Of a stretch of DNA of 23,063 nucleotides, positions 1-10,809 are shown piece by piece. The notes under the pieces were generated by a model that had not been told where the DNA came from, did not search any database, and was given only the letters and a program-made list of their open reading frames with translations. The position numbers and the translations under genes were made by a program. Numbering within the stretch: position 1 is the first letter of the stretch; every line of letters starts with the position of its first letter. The DNA comes from Gnetum montanum (Eukaryota > Streptophyta > Gnetopsida > Gnetales > Gnetaceae). Location of the stretch: the NCBI GenBank assembly GCA_015680685.1, contig MNCI01034870.1:3287-26349 (forward strand), read 5' to 3'.

Positions 1-2410
1 AGTGTTTTACCAACATTTCTTGCAGTTGATGTACCTTGGTGAGACATAGTCAAATCTCCTAATTATTGATATCCTTGAATAAATCTTGGCTTCATGGTTA
101 ATCATTAGGTTGTAGTCAACCCATGGTTCTAAAAGGCCATTGGGTCATGGTTTGCTCAAATACCAAATGTGACATCTTGTTCCCAAATATCATGACAAAT
201 ATGAAATATATGTTATATTAGACATTATGCATAAGAAGATAATATACCAAACGTCAAATATATGTAACATTCAACATTATGCATAAGGAAAATAATAGGG
301 AAAATGCATAAGCAAAATGAGAATAATGTTTTATTGATGCAAAATAGTGTATTTAGATGATGCTTTGTTAGTGTTCATTAGGATTTTCTTCCTTCAGCAT
401 CTATCCCATAGAGGCAATCTAGCACTATGACCACAATTAGACCTACAATTGACTAGAAGGGATGGCTAATCCACTTCCTATCTTGCTTCACCCAGCTCCT
501 GTTACTTGCCTTTACTAGCTCCACAACTTCATATTGGTATGACCTTTGTGCTTGCGTATAAATGCCTTAGGTAAAACCCTGAAAGGTCACCTCAAGAGAC
601 ACTTATTATTACAACATGCCTTTTTAAGTCTTTAATTACAACTCCCTTTTCAAGTTTTGTTATAATAGTAATAGCACTTGTTATGAAGAGGCTCCATCTT
701 CATTATGCAACAACAACATTTGGGAATGAGAACATTACAGACATGATTTTAACTCTTTATGAATTTGTAAGGATCGTTAATTAATAAACCTTATGAAGGA
801 GAAAAGTTTCTATAACATGACACTAGACTTACAATATGACTTAAGTTACATTCATAAAGTAGGAATTACATTCTAATAGTCATGATATTGATTACATCCT
901 AAGTTGCACATAAACTAATGAAATCAAATCCAAGGTTGAAAATTCATCCTAGCCTTTATTCCTATAGGGTGGGACTTGCTAAGAAACATCTTACTACCAC
1001 ATGCAAATAGGGGTATCTCAAAGGTTCATAGTTCTCATTAGCAATTAAACAAAACTTGGTCCAAACTGTAGTATGTTATCTTATTTTTCATCATGTTTCC
1101 TTTTCTAAAAGATTTCTGAAATACTCAAACTTCCACAAACTTTGCTCAAAATCTCATTCTAATCTAAGGATTGATCAAAATAATTAATCATAAAGCATTG
1201 AGAAGACAAGGTTGGCATAGTTTCCACATATGCATAGTTTCCACATATCCTAAAAAACTTGTCAAAAATTTCCAAAATGATTTAAACAAAATTTTGATAT
1301 AATTTGCATATAAAAAAAGCCAAAGTGACAAAAATCCAAGAAATCTTAGCTCAATAAAACAAGCACTATAACTTTGATTTTTGTAAACCATATGATCAAA
1401 TTCAATGTTTTTGAATGTCTCAAACACATTGGTAGGATTAGATTTTAGGTACAAAATTAAATTAAGGGATTTTCTTAATAAAACTATTTTAACAAATATT
1501 TAGTTTTAACTAAAAATAAAATTAGAATTCCAATTTGAGGTTGAAAAGTTACAAGTGGTATGGCTTGAGTAGGGATGGGGCCATAAATGCTCTATAAACA
1601 AAGTGCTATATAATCATATTTTTATAATAATAAAAAAAGCATAATCAAGTATTCATAATAAAATACCATATAACGAAAAAAAATTTAAGAGTAATTGGGT
1701 GTGAATATTCAACCATTAAATATATAAAAGATCTTTCGAAATTTTAACTACATTGATAAAATATGTTCCCTATCTAGACTATTATCAAAATATTATAACA
1801 TTTTCACAAGTTTACATTGTGATCTCATCCCTTAATAGAATAAATCATAAGTTAGTCTCTTATTTTGAATTTCTATCTTCTATGTATAAAAAAGATATTC
1901 CTATCTTCTATAGGCTTCATTACTACTTAAATCTTCAAGTTTACTTCTAGGTAAACTTTCTCCATCTAAGGATTTTACTTGAATTACTTAAATCTTTAGT
2001 TAGGATTTTGCCACTATTTATAGTGATTTTGGATAAAACTGATGGTAATATGATCATTTCATTTGTCTTCATCTCATTATAATTTCTATTCTCTTTAGTA
2101 AGTTTTGTCTTCTATTTTTTATATGAATAGATATTACCTTTACTAATTTACTTGCAAGTTCGGTGTCTATCATTCAAATTTACCATGAATGATGTTTCTA
2201 CCCTGAGTCATCAAATTTATAATTAGGGAATGGACTTGATCTATATTCACTCTTTTTGAAGTATTATACCTACTCCTTGGACTTGATTAGATAACATAGA
2301 TTGTTACTTTTCATGAGCATGTAATTTTCTTTTTTGTCTTCTTCATGATACAGTTTTCTATCATCTTTGACCTATAAGTCTTTTACTTTTAAGCTCATTC
2401 AACTCCCATG
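1..2410. other. AT-rich intergenic DNA, no gene seen
   Basis: I see no credible gene here. Open frames are under 90 codons, lack recognisable motifs and have the composition of AT-rich noncoding DNA. There is no LTR end, primer-binding site or obvious tandem repeat. It may contain very old transposon remains that I cannot recognise by eye. Confidence 0.6.
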
Positions 2411-3289
2411 TGATGAATCATGGTTTGTCAAGTGCTGATATTGGACCCTTATTATCGGACCCCTAATATCGGGTACAAGATATTAGATCTGATGAGTCCT
2501 GATATCAGGTACGCGATATCGCAACCTGACAAGCGATATCGAATACTTGATATCGCGGTTCCATGTAAACCTATAAATACACAATGGGATGCATGAGAGA
2601 GTAATAGTTAGTTAGTATTAGAGTAGGATCTTTTTGTCAGTTTTTCCTCTCAACCCTTTTTCCCCAGTGCATGCCCACAGTGTGATTATTGTAATTGTAC
2701 GGAACCTTTATTCGAGTGTGACGTACTTGGACATGTACATGACTAGTAATAAAGATTGAGATTATTTCATCATTGCAGCATTCACTTAATTTTAATTGTT
2801 ATTTATTACTTTCATAATTAATATTTCTCTATCCTCATCTCCTACCCCTGTTAGTAAACACAGAATGAATATGACTTAATCATGAGCATTTAAGTGTGAC
2901 TACTTGGTATCCTAGTAGCGTACCTAGGACATGTGCTTGGTAATCCCAATGGTAGTACACAAGGTTCAAGATGTGTACAGATGATTAAGGATGGATGCTC
3001 ATCACACTTAGGCTAGCTTAGACTCTCTTCACCCTTTCCCTCTTAGGTTAATCAAAGTTATTTCCATTGCCTCTAGGAGTAGCACTAGCTTATGACCACA
3101 TCATACACCTCACTCTAGAATAAACCATACATGACAAAGCAAATACTAGTCTAGGTGGAAAGACAGTGAACTGTGATTAACGAGTAACTATCTAGATACG
3201 ACAACTAGCCTATCTACGGAGTTCGGCCAGATCATGCATGAACACTCATATTCGTATGGTTGAATGTAGGGGTACCTTGCCATTCATCA
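2411..3289 (+). mobile_element. 5' LTR of element A (Ty3/gypsy, Athila/Tat-like)
   Basis: This 879-bp block starts TGATGA and ends TCATCA, a 6-bp inverted terminal repeat. It is directly followed by a primer-binding site, so it is a 5' LTR. Related sequences occur in inverse orientation at 11624-12507, 18984-19854 and 21705-22584 with the same ends and nearly the same length. The U3 part (2411-2571) carries four GATATC palindromes at 2501-2554, followed by a TATA box. The segment around 2690-2800, with a shared stretch beginning TTGTAATTGTAC and an AATAAAG, is the best conserved part between copies and probably contains the RNA start and polyadenylation region. No polypurine tract precedes it. 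Confidence 0.88.
2572..2579 (+). promoter_or_regulatory. TATA box of element A LTR
   Basis: TATAAATA lies 161 bp inside the LTR, just after the GATATC-rich U3. The same octamer occurs at the matching place in the other three family LTRs, at 12408-12415, 19721-19728 and 22430-22437 on the minus strand. Confidence 0.75.
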
Positions 3290-3290
3290 T

Positions 3291-3308
3291 TGACGTCGTT
3301 GCCAGGGA
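3291..3308 (+). other. Primer-binding site complementary to tRNA-Asp
   Basis: The 18 bases TGACGTCGTTGCCAGGGA start two bases after the LTR end. They match the complement of the 3' end of plant tRNA-Asp, used by Athila/Tat-type Ty3/gypsy elements, at 15 of 18 positions. All three differences are G-to-A or C-to-T transitions. The tRNA assignment rests on remembered family knowledge, not a search. Confidence 0.8.
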
Positions 3309-3409
3309 CAGTGCTAGTTATCTAGATTAGTTATATCATACAAGATCATTGTAATAGGGAATTAATGATATATCTTTGAGGCAAATTAAGTCACACATAA
3401 TTCACAACA

Positions 3410-5039
3410 ATGTCTCTTTCACAAGACAACAATAATGCAACATCTAGTGAGCAATTCATTGGAGAACCAACGAAGGAGTTTGGAGTACTCAATCTTATGC
3501 AAGAGTTTCATATGTTCATAAACACCCCAATGGTACTCAAGGACTTTTGTCATCCAACTCAGACACCTCTAGTGAAGATGGGACATCCCCAAGAATGGAT
3601 GACTATTCAATAAAGGGGTTGACGTAGAAATAAAAATCGAACCCACAGGCAAAGTCAAGAATGCCAACATGAACAAAGAAAACATCATCCCAACTCACAA
3701 ACTTATAACCTACTTAGTGATGATGAACCCTTGTTGACTGCTAAGAGCCTAATGCATATACAAAAGGCTATTCAAATATCCTGCAGGCATCATGAGGAAA
3801 GTCGTCTACCCAGGCTTGATTTAAACCACTTTCCCCAAGTTTTTAGAAGGCTATGATTTAGATCCACAACATCACTTACAAGCCTTCCATGATGCATGTA
3901 TATGGAACAATATTTATAATGGATGGTAAAAACTTAAGCTCTTTCTCACAACTCTCGTTGGCCAAGCAAAAGTATGGTATAGGTCTTTAAAACCAAAATC
4001 AATTTGATGTTGGCCAACAATGGTAGAACTCTTAAACGAAAGATATCAAACCTATGCAAAAGTGTCAGCCTTGAGGAGACAAATGCAAGAATGGAAACAA
4101 GCACAACATGAACCCATGGACATGGCCTTAGAAAGCTATGATGCACTGTTAAATAACTGCCCAGACCATGGGTTCTTTGAGAAGAGGCTAATGTACCATA
4201 TCATAGATGGGCTCCATAATGAAACAAGGAAAACCTTAGGGATGTATGCCCCAAGTCAACTATATGAACTACGAACCCATCAATTCCAAGAGCTTATTAA
4301 GCAACTAGCAAAAGAAGAAGGAGAAATGGCTAAATGGGAAAATGCTGAAAAATCTCAATGGGATCAAAATCTCAACGAAGACTTGTGGAAACGGGTCTAG
4401 AAAGCTGAGAAAGAGAAGGCCGACTTAAGTGCCGGGGTGGAAGACCTCAAATCGAGGAATGAATTCCTCATAGCCCATGATACTAAAAATGAGGGTTAGT
4501 GCACGGTTATGATAGATCATGCCAGATTTTGGACAGTCGTGCATTAGAACAATGAAGCCACCCGCAAAATAATAGAGCAGCGGATGCAAATGGACTTGTT
4601 GGCCCAGAAGAGTCAGGATTGGAAAGATTTCAGCACCAGGGTTTATGAATGGGGGCAGTCGCAGAAAAATCATAAGCATATGTATAAACTGGAATGCGCC
4701 TCCTATCGCAAACTGTACAGGGACGCTTTTGTGGAGGTTTTTACCTATAAGGCATTTGTAGATGCTATTAGCATTTCTAAGGCCTATGACAAGTTCAAAG
4801 AGCAGGTAAAGGTTACGGAATCTCCTAAACGGGAAATGGACCTTCCCATAGGGGAGACCACAATTGCCTCCTTTTCTCTGGGACCACTGAGATGGACGAC
4901 CGTCGAAAAGAAGAAGGCTATTGCAGACATTGAACCTAATAATAGGCGTTGGGTGGATATCATTGCAGAGGAGGTCTGGCATTACCTTGGATTCGGTTTA
5001 GACCAGATACCCTTAGAGACGGACATAGGTCCATCTTAG
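3410..5039 (+). pseudogene. Decayed gag polyprotein of element A
   Basis: The first ATG after the primer site (3410) opens a 67-codon frame that ends at 3613; the same frame resumes to about 3858. A shift near 3840 moves the reading to another frame, which runs to a TAG at 5037 with in-frame stops including TAA 3927, TGA 4005, TAG 4398 and TAG 4497. Around 3840-4320 it shows the typical retrotransposon gag core: a DPQHHLQAFHDAC start, a LKLFLTTLVGQAKVWY block, then SYDALLNNCPDHGF and IDGLHNETRKTL. In the family this protein forms the capsid of the virus-like particle that packages element RNA. The C-terminal part (4410-5036) is charged and coiled-coil-like. No zinc knuckle, protease or polymerase follows, so the copy is truncated or of a non-autonomous gag-only type. 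Confidence 0.8.
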
Positions 5040-5276
5040 GTCAGTCGCTTTCTACTGTGTTAATGCTTATGCTTTGTTGTATGTTGCATGTGTTGCCTTA
5101 GCTGACTACTTCATTTCTACGATGCAGGTTCTAGATGAGGGCGCAGGGCTTGTAGAGGGTAGGAATGAAGGGGCGGAAGAAGGCAACGTAGGGGGAGATG
5201 ATGTAGACCATGACAGCATGGGATTTTTTTTTGAAATTTTAAATTTTTGTAGAATTTTTGCAAACATTGTTTAAAA
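5040..5276 (+). other. Possible intron and acidic tail of element A gag
   Basis: The gag stop TAG at 5037-5039 is followed at once by GTCAGT. A pyrimidine-rich stretch ends in GATGCAG at 5127, giving an 88-bp segment with GT-AG borders. Beyond it, the gag frame would continue with an acidic, glycine-rich stretch (VLDEGAGLVEGRNEGAEEGN and onward) to a TAA near 5274. It could be a real intron whose upstream codon has become a stop, or a coincidence. The element A signal ends in a T-rich stretch here, with no 3' LTR. Confidence 0.35.
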
Positions 5277-5384
5277 GAAAAAAGTTTTGAATAAAGAAGA
5301 AAATTTCGGAAAAGAGATCGATTCTATGCTAACTCATGCATTGTTTACATGCTAAGTTCTATGTAAGGTTTTCATGCTTTTATG

Positions 5385-5670
5385 TGCTAGTTTCAGGCCA
5401 TTTCAGGTCCTTGCTAGTTTTAGGTCGTTTCAAGCCATCGCTAGTTTTAGGCCGTTTCGAGCCATAGCGAGCATAGTTTTAGGCCATTTCGGGCCATTGC
5501 TTGAGCATATTTTTAGGCCATTTCGGGCGATAGCGTAGCATAGTTTTAGGCCGTTTCAAACCATAGCGTAGCAACATAGTTTTAGGCCTTTTCGGGCCAT
5601 CGCTAGTTTTAGGCCGTTTCGGGCCATGGGCGGTGCAACATAGTTTTAGGCCTTTTCGGGCCATGGTGAT
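5385..5670 (-). repeat. Irregular tandem repeat in the 3' region of element B
   Basis: On the plus strand, about eight units begin TAGTTTTAGGCC or a close variant, at 5415, 5442, 5474, 5508, 5541, 5577, 5604 and 5641 (spacings 27, 32, 34, 33, 36, 27, 37). Each has a core like CGTTTCGGGCCAT. The longer units carry a spacer with TAGCGTAGCA (5531-5540, 5564-5573). On the minus strand this follows the protease tail, the place where Tat/Ogre-type elements are known to carry hypervariable tandem repeats. A minus-strand frame through it (5820-5479) is repetitive (GPKRPKT) and unlikely to be a protein. Confidence 0.85.
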
Positions 5671-5909
5671 GTAAACAAAAAATGTGATAACAAAAAGGTA
5701 ATACTCAGTGTAGATGAATGGATGCAAAACAAGGAAAGACGGTAAATGTACAAAGGGTGGCAATTGGGTAGGAAGCAATGGGGTTACTACACTATGCGTG
5801 GCTGCTTCTTGACCCATCATGGGTTGAGTGGAACGTAAGGTTGAGGTGCTTTGCTATGGCCTTCATCTATATCATTACCCCCCACTTGGAGGGGCAACTC
5901 AGCTCACGT

Positions 5910-6649
5910 GCTTTCATTTTGGGAATCAGCTTGCTGAGTTGATTCCTCCGCTGGATCTTAGTGCATGTGTAAGAAGGCGCTTCATTCTCAGAGATTACGA
6001 TCTCTGAGCCCTACTCCATGTCTACGTTATTAATAACTTGTGCCGCTACCTCGTCACCATGGATCACCACCTCCCTGCCTGTGTAGGGCAGATGGATCTC
6101 CTGATGTATGGATGAGGAGACAACCCTAAGCTATGCCAACCATGACCTTCCCAGGATCAGGTTAGACCCAGGCATCTCCTCGACCACAATGAATGTTGCA
6201 TTTGTAGGGAACTGGTCCCCTGCCACGAAGTCTATGTGGACAGTGCCCTTCACCACAACCCGTGCTCCATTGAATGACGTCAAGCACAACGTTGTTGTGG
6301 GTCTGATCTGGTCAACCAAACCCAGCTTGTCCATAATAGGGAAGGAGATGACATTCGTGGCAGCCCCGTCATTAACGTGTACCCTTCGGATCCAATGTTG
6401 GTCAACCTGAATTATGATGAATAGGGGTGTTGTAGTCACTTGACCTCTTTTGGGGTCCTCCCTAATGGAGTCGTCGCAGAAAGTCAGTTGGGACGGTTCT
6501 GGCTCTGTTGGCGCAGAGGGAAGCATGACCGAGTGGATCGCTTCCTCTTCCGCTGGCATGTCTTCGTTGATTGGAATCACCGTCAAGATGCGGATTAGAG
6601 CCTCACGGTGTGGAACAGATGTCATGATTAGGTCGTACAAGCTCAACAT
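5910..6649 (-). pseudogene. Retroviral-type aspartic protease region of element B
   Basis: The open frame 6649-6131 (172 codons) starts SLYDLIMTSVPHREALIRIL, a sequence typical of the gag-protease linker of Tat/Ogre-type elements. It then shows QLTFCDD (residues 55-61), a protease active-site region VHVNDGAATNVI (90-101) and ILGRSWL (165-171), the C-terminal protease signature. In the family this enzyme is a dimeric aspartic protease that cuts the gag-pol polyprotein. The catalytic Asp position of the usual D-x-G motif appears to be Asn93, so the enzyme is probably dead. After a stop near 6131 the reading continues one frame over with LPYTGREVVIHGD and onward to about 5910, with a stop after NNVDME near 6017. 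The polymerase domain expected next is absent. Confidence 0.78.
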
Positions 6650-7063
6650 AGTGTTCTTTTGTTTTAGAGCTTATTTGACTTGCGTGAGGGCATCTAGGAG
6701 GTCTTGGTCGCCCCCCTGTTTACTGCCCTTCTCCTCTTCTATTCGTCCCAGAAGACGAATTTCCTGAGGAGGGGTGGTTTCAGATCTAGGTTCAAACCCT
6801 TTTTGGCGGGGCGGTGCGGATTATGTGGTTGTAGCGACGTCCCTCCTTGGTGATGAGGGTGTAGACACAGGGGGCGAAGATGTAGGCTTGGAAATACCTG
6901 AGGCAGTACTTCCCTTCAATGTCTTTTCTGTGAAACACACTTCTCGTCTTTTGGATGAGAAGGTTGTTCGGCTGTCTTATGCAAGGTGGGGGCTGTTGAA
7001 GGAATTGACCCCTTGATGACAAACGGGGCTAACGGTGTTAACAGGTAAGGTGGTGCAGTTCTG

Positions 7064-9611
7064 CTAACAGGTGGCGTGGAGATGCATGCCCAGGGAGGGA
7101 GTCTTAGGACAAAATGGCTGTTGCGGGCCTTGATTAGTCGTGCGTGGTGCTGGTGCACTACGTTGAGGCACACAGATTACAAATGGCTGCTGGGGCGGCC
7201 TAGGATGACTGTCAATGCTGATGGTGTTGATAACATAATCAGCATTGTTGGCGTTGAGGGGGTCGGTGTAGACATGCAGAGATTGATTTTCAGGACGTAC
7301 TAGGTTATTTTCGTCCAACACCAGTTTTTCCTAATCAATCATCCTTTGGATGTCATCCTGCAACGCTAGATAGTAATCTGTATTGTGACCACACTGTTGG
7401 TGATAGTCACAAAACCTATCCAGCTTAAAACCCTTTGGAACTAGGGGCTCATCGGGCAAGGTCAAAGAGGGGTTTTTAAGGAGCTCGTAGTAGCACTGAT
7501 GTCGCCTGATTCCTTCTTTTGACATCTGCTTGTGTTGGATGTACCCCGCTGCTAGTAGCTATTTCACAAGCTTTGAAGGCTTGACAGGAAGTAGGGTATA
7601 CTTTGAGTAATCTTTACACTCAAAGTTCGGTTTGGGTTGTGCAGATGTCTCGAATGTGGGTATGGTAGGTTGTGGTGTGTGGCCTGCTTGGGTGCGGGAT
7701 TAGCTACAGGTGTGGCCAGTTTCTTGTTGTTCTTATTACTGTTGTTATTGGATTTGGGCTTGACCTCAATCGCCACAGCAGCCACTGTGGTTGTTGTAGA
7801 CTTACCCTTGTCTTTCATTGTGAAGGTGTTCTTGTAAGCGACATAGGCTGGGTCTTTGTTTGCCTTGGCCGCATCTTGTATGCTCTTAGTTTGAGCGAAA
7901 GCCTGACTAAAAGTGTGAGGAGCGAGGTAGTACAGTTTCGACTTGATGAAGTCATTCACTGCACCCTTAAAAATGGCCAACAAGTGGGCCTTCGCGATGG
8001 GCTCGCAGAGTTCATTAAGGGTTGCACTCCAACACTTGATGAACTTTTGGACCGGCTCTAGAGGATCTTGCTTAACGTTCATGAACTGATCCAGCGTGAT
8101 TTTTAGCTTCAAGTTATACTTGAAACGCGTCACGAATTGGGTCAGAAGCTCCTCTAGAGTTGAAATAGATGAGTGTGGAAACACGCGGTACCAATCCAAG
8201 GCTTTCCTGGCTAGGGACATAGCAAAGACACGAATGATCGTGTGTGACCATTGTTGCAACAGAAGGGATTCAGACGTAAAGGTAACAAGATTTGCATTGG
8301 GATCTCCCTCCCTGTTGTATTTGGTGAAGTGTAGGAGGGACATCCCTGGGGGTAGCGTTAGTGTGGGGATAGCAGGGCTGATGGGGTCGTCCTGGTAAAT
8401 CTCCATGACTTGTACCGTATAAGACCCGACAGCCTTAAGGCGTTTTATCTGTTCAGTAAGGGTCTGGATGAGCTGAAACGCTTGGTCCAGACCCTGGGCC
8501 GATGTGGATGGCAGGGAACTGCCAAGGAAGCTCCCATCTGTGGGGTGGCAGGGATAGCAGCGTGATCTATCGGCGGTACCGTTGAGGTGGCCCCTGTGAA
8601 GGGTGCTTCTTGCGTTGTCCACCACCCGATAGGCAGTGTTGTTGAGGTAACAACCGCGGGTTGCATCATAGAATGGACGACTTGTGTGTGAGGTGGAAAA
8701 GATCATATCCCTGTGCTAGGTTGTACTGTTTGCAGGGTTTGGTAGGCCTGATGGGGAGCGTGGTGAGACATCTGCAATGGTAGCGTAGCAGGGGGAGCAG
8801 TGAATGGGATCCACCACCTTGATGGGCTTGGGCCCACCATTGATGGTGGGACAAGTGTAAATGCGGGAATGGAAGTAGAAGTTGCTACGGCTGTGAAGTA
8901 GGTACGGTGTGGACATGTGGAAGGGTAGCCATGACTGGTGTATGATGCGCTACGGGAATGGACTAATGAACGGTTTGCACAGGAATAGTGGTTGCAAATA
9001 AAATAGGGGAATAAGAACATTGATACGCTAGGAAGATGACATGGTTACCCATCACAGGTGTGGTTGCAGTTTGCGTAGGCGTGGTCACGAAGGGAGCGAC
9101 AGCAGACAACGGGTTGGTCCAGAAGGATTGGGTAAGAGGGAGTGTGATGGGGTTAGTTTGACCTCCATCGTCGGATTGGGAATCGAGTTCCTCCTGTCCA
9201 TCTTGGAAGGCATCATCATGGCTAGACGCCGTGTCCTGTTGCTCCCTAAGTCTAACCAACTGGATCATTTGGTCTAGAAGCTATTGGTTTGTCTGTGTCA
9301 AAGGGATGGAAGCGCTAGGAGTGGGAACAAATTCCTTCTCCTCGCGGTAAGTGAACTCGAAGCTACGTTTGTCTTCGAGTTCGTGCACATCCAAAGGCAG
9401 ATTTGCCTACACCTTTGCACAGAGGAAGTTATAGCGTTTATGCTGCTGGGCCAAGCCCTCAGATCCAAAACCTAGGTCCTTGGTTTTGGATCCTGAGGGA
9501 TCAACGTGTTTCTAGCATCGGGTTGAGCAGTTGTTCGGCACCTGTGATGCCTTGAACCGTGATGGGAACCTTAATGTTGAAGGTGTTAGCAATGGTGCTC
9601 GAGAAAGCCAT
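7064..9611 (-). pseudogene. Decayed gag of element B
   Basis: The start is ATG 9611-9609 (MAFSSTIANTFNIKVPITVQ), 36 codons ending in a TGA. The reading then changes frame; 9268-8666 encodes a Thr/Pro/Gln/His-rich stretch with stops, as expected for the disordered gag N-terminus. The longest intact piece is 8706-7564 (380 codons). Its residues 120-285 hold the gag core: HFTKYNREGDPNANLVTF, then KALDWYRVFPHSSISTLEEL, then FMNVKQDPLEPVQKFIK. The last part is Lys/Asn-rich. Another frame (7525-7331) carries a zinc-knuckle-like CDYHQQCGHNTDYY in which the final Cys is Tyr. 7321-7064 continues the linker towards protease. Several frameshifts and stops rule out function. The gag core is unlike that of element A, so A and B belong to different lineages. 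Confidence 0.85.
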
Positions 9612-9671
9612 TGTTACTAAGCTAAATAGTTTGCAAACAAGAAAAACAAAGAAATTAGAAAGCAATCAAAA

Positions 9672-9945
9672 AGGCTTTATGTCTTGCAGGATTCCGGGGG
9701 AATTGTTGGAGCAACCGATCTGTACCACATGATGCATAAACAACCACAAAAGGGTATCACATTTACGCTAATGCACGATAGGGTACAAAACGCGTGCAAG
9801 ACTACTGTAAAATAGGCAAGTCAACTGCTGATTGGAGGCTTTATGTCCCGCAGGGTTCCGGAAGAACCGTCGAAGCAACTGGTCTACATCGCTTACGCTA
9901 ATGCATATCAGGGTGTAGAACGCTTACAGGACTACCATAAAAGGG
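9672..9945 (-). repeat. Imperfect direct duplication in the leader of element B
   Basis: The plus-strand string AGGCTTTATGTC begins at 9672 and again at 9836, a period of 164 bp. It is followed in both by GCAGG-TTCCGG and later by ACGCTAATGCA and a TAGGGTACAAAACGC-like block. The second copy is shorter by about 35 bases. It lies between the primer-binding site and the gag start, in the expected leader or packaging region. Confidence 0.75.
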
Positions 9946-9953
9946 CACCAAGA

Positions 9954-9972
9954 GGCCCTCCTTCTAGCGCCA
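9954..9972 (-). other. Primer-binding-site-like sequence of element B
   Basis: On the minus strand TGGCGCTAGAAGGAGGGCC lies six bases after the LTR end at 9979. A TGG start fits pairing with the CCA end of a tRNA. I cannot name the tRNA with confidence; it is not the tRNA-Asp type of element A. Confidence 0.6.
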
Positions 9973-10588
9973 GAAAAATGTTGCGACCAAAAATGTCGGC
10001 TATTGGAAAACACCGAGAGGTCATCGGTCATGACAGTCTTAACCCCAGATCTATGCAAGGGCCATGCTGGATAAAATAGAAACGGGATGCCCTGAACGGT
10101 CTGGTCGATCAGACAGGGACTTAGTTGGTGTTAATATAACCTTTTGCAAACGGATAATTTGAAACCGAGACTTGTAACATAGAATAATCTTTAAACGCAA
10201 AAGGGACAGAAAATGATGTAAAATGCAATGATAAGCAAGAAAACAAAGTAAAATGCAGTTAGAAAAATGCACCGCTTCAAGAATGTGACTTCACTGTGTC
10301 AAGGTGGATACAATTGGTTGGACAATGCTGAGGGGCACAAGGATCCCAAAAGTAACCAAGACGTTTAGAGTAAGACAGTTGTATGCTTGAATACGGACTT
10401 AGGAGTCAACAATGCAAAATTCTATGAGGATAGTAGGAAAGAGCATAACAGAATGCCAAATGAGAGTGCTAATTATTTACAGTGCCAAACAAGATGTTTT
10501 ACAGTGCTTAGGAATACAATGCTAACTTTTTGCTTGCTTGCTAACCAATTCACTAGCCATCCAACCCCTTGAGCATTGCTCATCGGGA

Positions 10589-10596
10589 TATTTATA
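10589..10596 (-). promoter_or_regulatory. TATA box of element B LTR
   Basis: TATAAATA on the minus strand lies in a GC-richer setting (CCCTATAAATATCCC), about 610 bp before the LTR end and directly downstream of the palindrome-rich U3. Confidence 0.65.
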
Positions 10597-10809
10597 GGGC
10601 CAGGGGCACGCGAAAGATGCGGTTTGGATGTCATGTTTTTTGGGCCCGTGTTGACTTGTCTATGCTGCATGGACGTGCATGAGCGTTGGACGAGCATGCC
10701 ATGCTGTAATTACCAGCCTGCCACACTGTAATTGCGCTGTTAGAACTTGGAGATGTGTGCTAACGGTGCAATTAGATGAAGTGTATTGATATAGTGTAAC
10801 TGTCTGTTA

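Noticed and set aside
1188-1454. Minus-strand open frame of 88 codons
   Set aside because: Low-complexity AT-rich translation (Phe/Leu/Lys-rich), no known motif, no promoter or splice context.
4425-4982. Minus-strand open frame of 185 codons
   Set aside because: It is antisense to the element A gag reading, which has recognisable motifs; this strand shows none.
5479-5820. Minus-strand frame with GPKRPKT repeats as a basic repeat protein
   Set aside because: It is the translation of the irregular tandem repeat; unit spacings such as 32, 34 and 37 bp are not codon multiples, so no frame is preserved as in a coding repeat.
6108-6767. Plus-strand open frames over the protease region
   Set aside because: The minus strand carries the protease signature ILGRSW and the linker motif; the plus frames carry no motif.
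7637-8061. Plus-strand open frames of 66 and 129 codons
   Set aside because: They are antisense shadows of the element B gag, whose minus-strand frame contains the clear gag core.
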